NCBI GenBank assembly: GCA_937960715.1
Contig: CALGOO010000273.1
Span: forward strand, 1-16,723
Source: an uncultured Candidatus Competibacteraceae bacterium
Lineage (GTDB): Bacteria; Pseudomonadota; Gammaproteobacteria; Competibacterales; Competibacteraceae
Direction of reading: 5' to 3'
DNA length: 16,723 nucleotides
In this document: positions 13,775 to 16,723 of the stretch, in pieces
Layout of the letters: every line of letters begins with the position of its first letter
Numbering within the stretch: position 1 is the stretch's first letter
The notes under the pieces: model-generated
Databases searched by the model: none
What the model saw: the letters and a program-made list of their open reading frames with translations, nothing else
What the model was told of the DNA's origin: nothing
Position numbers and translations under genes: made by a program

Positions 13775-16117
13775 TCACCCCGTCGCGCACCAGGTCTTGA
13801 CCAGCGGTTCGACCGCCGCCGCCAGCGTGGCCGAGACCTGTTTCCGGCAGCGGGCGCGAATAGCGCGACTGGCGTTGCGCGGCAACCGGCATTCCGGCCC
13901 GTGCTGGAGGAAGGCATGAAGCAGCGCCGCCACGACGGCGTCCTCGGTCTCGCCCGTGCCGACCAGGTCGCGCAATCCTGTCAGCAGATCGTCCGGCAGG
14001 CCGGCGGTGGCCAGCTCGTCCAGCGTGGGCAAAGGCTGTTTCGGATCGGCCAATCGCGCGGCGCTCGCTTCCAGCCAGCGGGCGAAGTCGGCGGGCGTGC
14101 CGGCGGTGGTCACCGGCGGCGGAGTTGGCGGCGGAGCTTCCTTCCGCAAGGCGTCGAACATGGTCTTGGCCCGGCCCAACAGGGATTTTTGCGCGGCCCT
14201 GGGCGCCGGCGCGGCCATCTCCCGCAAGGCGTCGAACATCGCCCGGACACCGCCGGACAGCGAGGGTTGCGCTGCTCCGGGCATGGGTGGGGGCACGACC
14301 AGCGGCGCGGGTGGAGGCGGTGACGGCGCGCGTCGCAAAAATGCCGGCGCGTCGAAGTGGTCGGGACTTTCCTGAAGCAAATCCATCATGCAAGGCGCAG
14401 CCGCCATCACGCTCCCCACGCCACCCCAGCCGGCCGCCAGCCGGTGCGGCACGGTGCGCAGTTCCGGCAATTCCGTCGCCTTTTGATCCTCGGCGCGCAT
14501 GTCCACCATCAGGAAATGGGTATGCGGCGTGACCAGTTGATAGTCCACCGCCAGCGCCGTGGCGTCCTCGGCGGACAATTGGGCGATGCGCCGGGCCGCC
14601 GCCAGCCGGGGCAACGTATCGGCGGTTTCGGCCACCGGCCACGGTTCTAGCGTCACGCCCTGGCGCAACCGCCGACCGTCGCTCAGCGTCAGATTCAACG
14701 TCGCCGGCCCTTCGGGTCGCGCCGGCAACCAGGCCAGCAAGTGCAAGGTATCGCCGCTGAACACTCGTTCAACTTGCTCCGGCAGCCGCCGGATCGGCTC
14801 GACCGGCCAGGTCATGGTCACTTCGGCGCGCGGGGCGCGAATCCGCTCGAAATGGCGGACGATGCGCGCCGCCATGTCCTCGTTGGGATGGACGAATTCA
14901 CACGCGCCGCCGGTCGCCTCCGCCAAACCCCGCACCAAACCCTCGGCCACCGCCGCGCCCACGCCAACCGCGAAGATACGGCAGCCGGACTGACGAGCCT
15001 CGGCCGCCAGTTGCTCAACGTTCCAGGCTTCGCCATCGGTCATCAGCAAAATGTCCAGCGGCTGGCCTTGGCGTTGCCGATAGGCCAGTTGCAGCGCCGC
15101 GCCGATCTCGGTACCGCCCATATTGGCGTCCAACCCGGCCACCAGCGCGCGGGCCTGCGCTAGGCCCCGGTCGTCGGCGGGATGCAGTCCGGTAAAAAAG
15201 GCGCGGGGCTGACTGCCAAAGGCGATGAGATTGAAGCGATCCGCCGGTTGCAGCCGGTCCAGAAGCGCCAGCAACGCATCACGGGTTTGGGCGATGGAGT
15301 CGCCGGCCATCGACCCGGAACAGTCGGCGATCAGCACGCAGTCGCGGCCGCCAACGTCGGCGTGGCCCGCCAATTCCGGCTGGAAACTGGCCAGTGCGAT
15401 CCAGCCGTCCCGGTCGGGCGCGCACAGTCCCAGCGCCGCCCGTGCCTCGGCGGAACCTTGAATGTTGAGGATGAAATCCCGGTCCATGAGCGCCGGGCCG
15501 CCGGCCAGCCCCACCCGCGACACCTCCGCCCCGACCTCGACGTTGATCCGGTGGGAAGGTGATTCCACGACGGCCTGGCGCAGCGGCCCGCCCAGTTCCA
15601 GTTCCAGGCTGAAGCGGTTCTCGGCGTCCAAATCCACCGATGGAACCTGATGCGGTTGCAGGCCGGCCTGGCCAGGATCGCCGTAGCGGGGGGCAATGGT
15701 GGTGGGCAATTGCAGGCGCAGCGTGTCGCCGTTCCAGACCGACAGCAGCGCGTAGCGATAACGGAGTTGGGCGGTCTGCCCCGGCAACAGATTACCGACG
15801 CTGACGGTGTACAGGCCCCGCCCGGCTTCCTGGAGCAGGATCGCGCCGTCGCCGCCGCTGACCGCGTCCTCGTAGGCGTTCTCGGCCTGGCGTTTGGGCA
15901 ATACCCGACCCTGCAACACCCGGTCGTCGATACGGATATCCACGCCCAGCAGCACCGCTTCGACCGGCACCGGAAAGGTGAACACCGCCTCGATGTTAGC
16001 CGGTTCGGCGTTCCGGTAGGTCTGGGCGATGGTGATTTCGCCCAGCAAACCCTGCAACCGCCCGCTGATCGCGGTGGCTCGCAGGACGCAGCCTTGTGGC
16101 TTAACCCGCTCGTTCAT
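13775..16117 (-). CDS. VIT and von Willebrand factor A domain protein
   Basis: A 780-aa protein with no clear signal peptide. An N-terminal VIT domain (about 5-135, including the conserved FTFPVP and GRVLPKRQAENAYEDA) is followed by strand-rich sequence to about 250. The VWA domain (about 258-430) has a complete metal-ion adhesion site: DCSGSM from about 265, the threonine in GGTEI near 334, and the aspartate in MTDGE near 358. A beta-rich region (to about 560) and a Pro-rich linker (about 600-700) with two copies of an MFDALR helix lead to a helical C-terminus. Such proteins usually mediate metal-dependent protein-protein contacts. The start at 16117 is favoured over a GTG at 16177 because AAGGGGGAA (16120-16128) precedes it and the predicted promoter lies between them. 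It is co-transcribed with the MerR gene. Confidence 0.9.
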   Translation of the reverse strand: MNERVKPQGCVLRATAISGRLQGLLGEITIAQTYRNAEPANIEAVFTFPVPVEAVLLGVDIRIDDRVLQGRVLPKRQAENAYEDAVSGGDGAILLQEAGRGLYTVSVGNLLPGQTAQLRYRYALLSVWNGDTLRLQLPTTIAPRYGDPGQAGLQPHQVPSVDLDAENRFSLELELGGPLRQAVVESPSHRINVEVGAEVSRVGLAGGPALMDRDFILNIQGSAEARAALGLCAPDRDGWIALASFQPELAGHADVGGRDCVLIADCSGSMAGDSIAQTRDALLALLDRLQPADRFNLIAFGSQPRAFFTGLHPADDRGLAQARALVAGLDANMGGTEIGAALQLAYRQRQGQPLDILLMTDGEAWNVEQLAAEARQSGCRIFAVGVGAAVAEGLVRGLAEATGGACEFVHPNEDMAARIVRHFERIRAPRAEVTMTWPVEPIRRLPEQVERVFSGDTLHLLAWLPARPEGPATLNLTLSDGRRLRQGVTLEPWPVAETADTLPRLAAARRIAQLSAEDATALAVDYQLVTPHTHFLMVDMRAEDQKATELPELRTVPHRLAAGWGGVGSVMAAAPCMMDLLQESPDHFDAPAFLRRAPSPPPPAPLVVPPPMPGAAQPSLSGGVRAMFDALREMAAPAPRAAQKSLLGRAKTMFDALRKEAPPPTPPPVTTAGTPADFARWLEASAARLADPKQPLPTLDELATAGLPDDLLTGLRDLVGTGETEDAVVAALLHAFLQHGPECRLPRNASRAIRARCRKQVSATLAAAVEPLVKTWCATG
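14144..14239 (-). repeat. Internal duplication in the VIT/VWA gene linker
   Basis: An exact 18-base sequence occurs at 14144-14161 and 14222-14239, 78 bases (26 codons) apart in the same frame. It encodes MFDALR in each copy within a longer imperfect repeat (SLSGGVRAMFDALREMAAP and SLLGRAKTMFDALRKEAPP). The copies are short amphipathic helices flanked by proline-rich sequence, typical of a docking motif in a flexible linker. The binding partner is unknown. Confidence 0.75.
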
Positions 16118-16167
16118 CGTTCCCCCTTCGCGGCGCGACGCGCCTGCTGACCGTGGTGATGGGGGAG

Positions 16168-16195
16168 ATTTTAGCACACTTATTTAAGACATCAA
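16168..16195 (-). promoter_or_regulatory. Sigma70-type promoter of the VIT/VWA-MerR operon
   Basis: On the minus strand, TTGATG (16195-16190; four of six consensus bases) and TAAAAT (16173-16168; five of six) are separated by 16 bases. The expected transcript start near 16161 gives a leader of about 44 bases before the ATG at 16117. It also excludes the upstream GTG at 16177 as the translation start. Confidence 0.6.
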
Positions 16196-16322
16196 TGCTG
16201 TATAAAAAGAATCTCGGTTTGGCACGCGCAGCGGTTCACGAATCCCACGCGACTGGCAACCGGGTCATCAGCATCTGATGGTTGGAGATCGTGGCCCGAA
16301 CGTGAATTGGATCTCAATGGCA

Positions 16323-16352
16323 ACAAAAAAGCCCGCGTCGGAACGCGGGCTT
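16323..16352 (-). terminator. Intrinsic terminator of the right-edge gene
   Basis: AAGCCCGCGT (16329-16338) and ACGCGGGCTT (16343-16352) form a perfect 10-bp stem around a four-base loop. On the minus strand the stem runs into TTTTTT (complement of the A-run 16325-16330), the classic rho-independent form. It lies about 60 bases past the stop at 16411 and shields the VIT/VWA promoter from read-through. The remaining 16196-16322 has no gene; it holds a small CATCAG/CTGATG dyad at 16266-16280. Confidence 0.9.
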
Positions 16353-16410
16353 GGGATTAAACGACAACACCGGTTAAATCAGCGCGGAGTTCTTCTTAGC
16401 TGATGCCTCT

Positions 16411-16723
16411 TCATGGCGTGGGTGGCCCATAATTGGGATAAAGTATAAGCGGAAATAACGTGCTCAAATACGAATGATCGTACAAGGCCGCCTCGCTCAA
16501 CAGCGCGGTGGCGGAATCGTCCCGCGAGGTGATCGCGAAACCCACCACCGGTAGACCAGGATTTACCGAGTCAGTAAGAGGTTGCCCCCCACCTGCAAAC
16601 GCAGTGAAGCCGACGTTCATCCAGCCGAACAGGAAGGGGTCGTTGTAGTTGACGCTGCCGGCGATCGGTGAGTTGAGGATCAAGCCCTGGTTGAAGGTCA
16701 ACACGTTGGCTTCGTAGCACAAC
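16411..16723 (-). CDS. 3' end of an unidentified gene (truncated by window edge)
   Basis: A minus-strand frame is open from the window edge to a TGA at 16411-16413, giving the last 104 or so residues of a larger protein. The apparent start near 16722 is a TTG inside the frame and not a real start. The visible part is neutral and rich in Gly, Asn, Pro and aromatics (NVLTFNQGLILNSPIAG, FLFGWMNVGFTAFAGGG, ILYPNYGPPTP), consistent with an extracytoplasmic beta-rich domain. No family is recognised. The strong terminator downstream supports it being a transcribed gene. The rest of the protein lies to the right of the window. Confidence 0.6.
   Translation of the reverse strand, partial: LCYEANVLTFNQGLILNSPIAGSVNYNDPFLFGWMNVGFTAFAGGGQPLTDSVNPGLPVVGFAITSRDDSATALLSEAALYDHSYLSTLFPLILYPNYGPPTP

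Noticed and set aside
12993..14642. 549-codon minus-strand open frame
   Set aside because: It overlaps the oxidoreductase, MerR and VIT/VWA genes, which have clear domains. Its Arg/Gly/Ala-rich product is typical of an out-of-frame shadow in GC-rich DNA.
16118..16177. Upstream GTG start extending the VIT/VWA protein by 20 residues
   Set aside because: The GTG overlaps the predicted promoter spacer, and a good ribosome site precedes the ATG at 16117.
16266..16280. CATCAG-CAT-CTGATG dyad
   Set aside because: Arms are only 6 bp and it is about 70 bases upstream of the -35 box. There is not enough support for an operator call.

Overview
The window looks like a GC-rich gammaproteobacterial chromosome. 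This is inferred from high third-position GC, PhoP/PhoQ-like two-component genes, a large PAS/GGDEF/EAL protein and Shine-Dalgarno-led operons. A relative of the Competibacter/Contendobacter group is my guess, not a demonstrated assignment. I see no tRNA, rRNA, insertion sequence, phage gene or CRISPR array.

Left (1-3615, + strand): a compact five-gene cluster holds a secreted PepSY protein, a four-helix cytochrome b561-type membrane protein, a second secreted PepSY protein, an OmpR-type response regulator and a PhoQ-like histidine kinase. The last three are tightly coupled (2-bp gap, then an ATGA overlap). It reads as an envelope redox/sensing module with its own signal transduction. A minus-strand terminator lies just after it.

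Centre-left (3655-6293): a 92-aa acidic, histidine-rich protein of unknown function is on the minus strand. Its leader carries what appears to be a GEMM-I (cyclic di-GMP class I) riboswitch whose 3' end overlaps a strong intrinsic terminator. This is the most interesting non-coding element in the window. Divergent from it is a KimA-like potassium transporter of the APC superfamily with a cytosolic C-terminal domain.

Centre (6294-13342, + strand): a 473-bp gap with phased A-tracts and a GC-rich hairpin precedes a 1620-aa membrane sensor (CHASE4, four membrane helices, five PAS, one GAF, GGDEF, EAL). Both enzymatic motifs and the inhibitory I-site are intact. A Tat-exported FAD-dependent oxidoreductase follows.

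Right (13370-16723, minus strand): a two-gene operon encodes a VIT/von Willebrand A protein and a short MerR-type regulator, with a recognisable promoter and start-deciding ribosome site. The 3' end of an unidentified gene, with its own terminator, runs off the right edge.

Taken together, the window is rich in signalling. A cyclic-di-GMP synthesis/degradation enzyme and a probable cyclic-dinucleotide riboswitch lie within 3 kb of each other, which suggests but does not prove a regulatory link.
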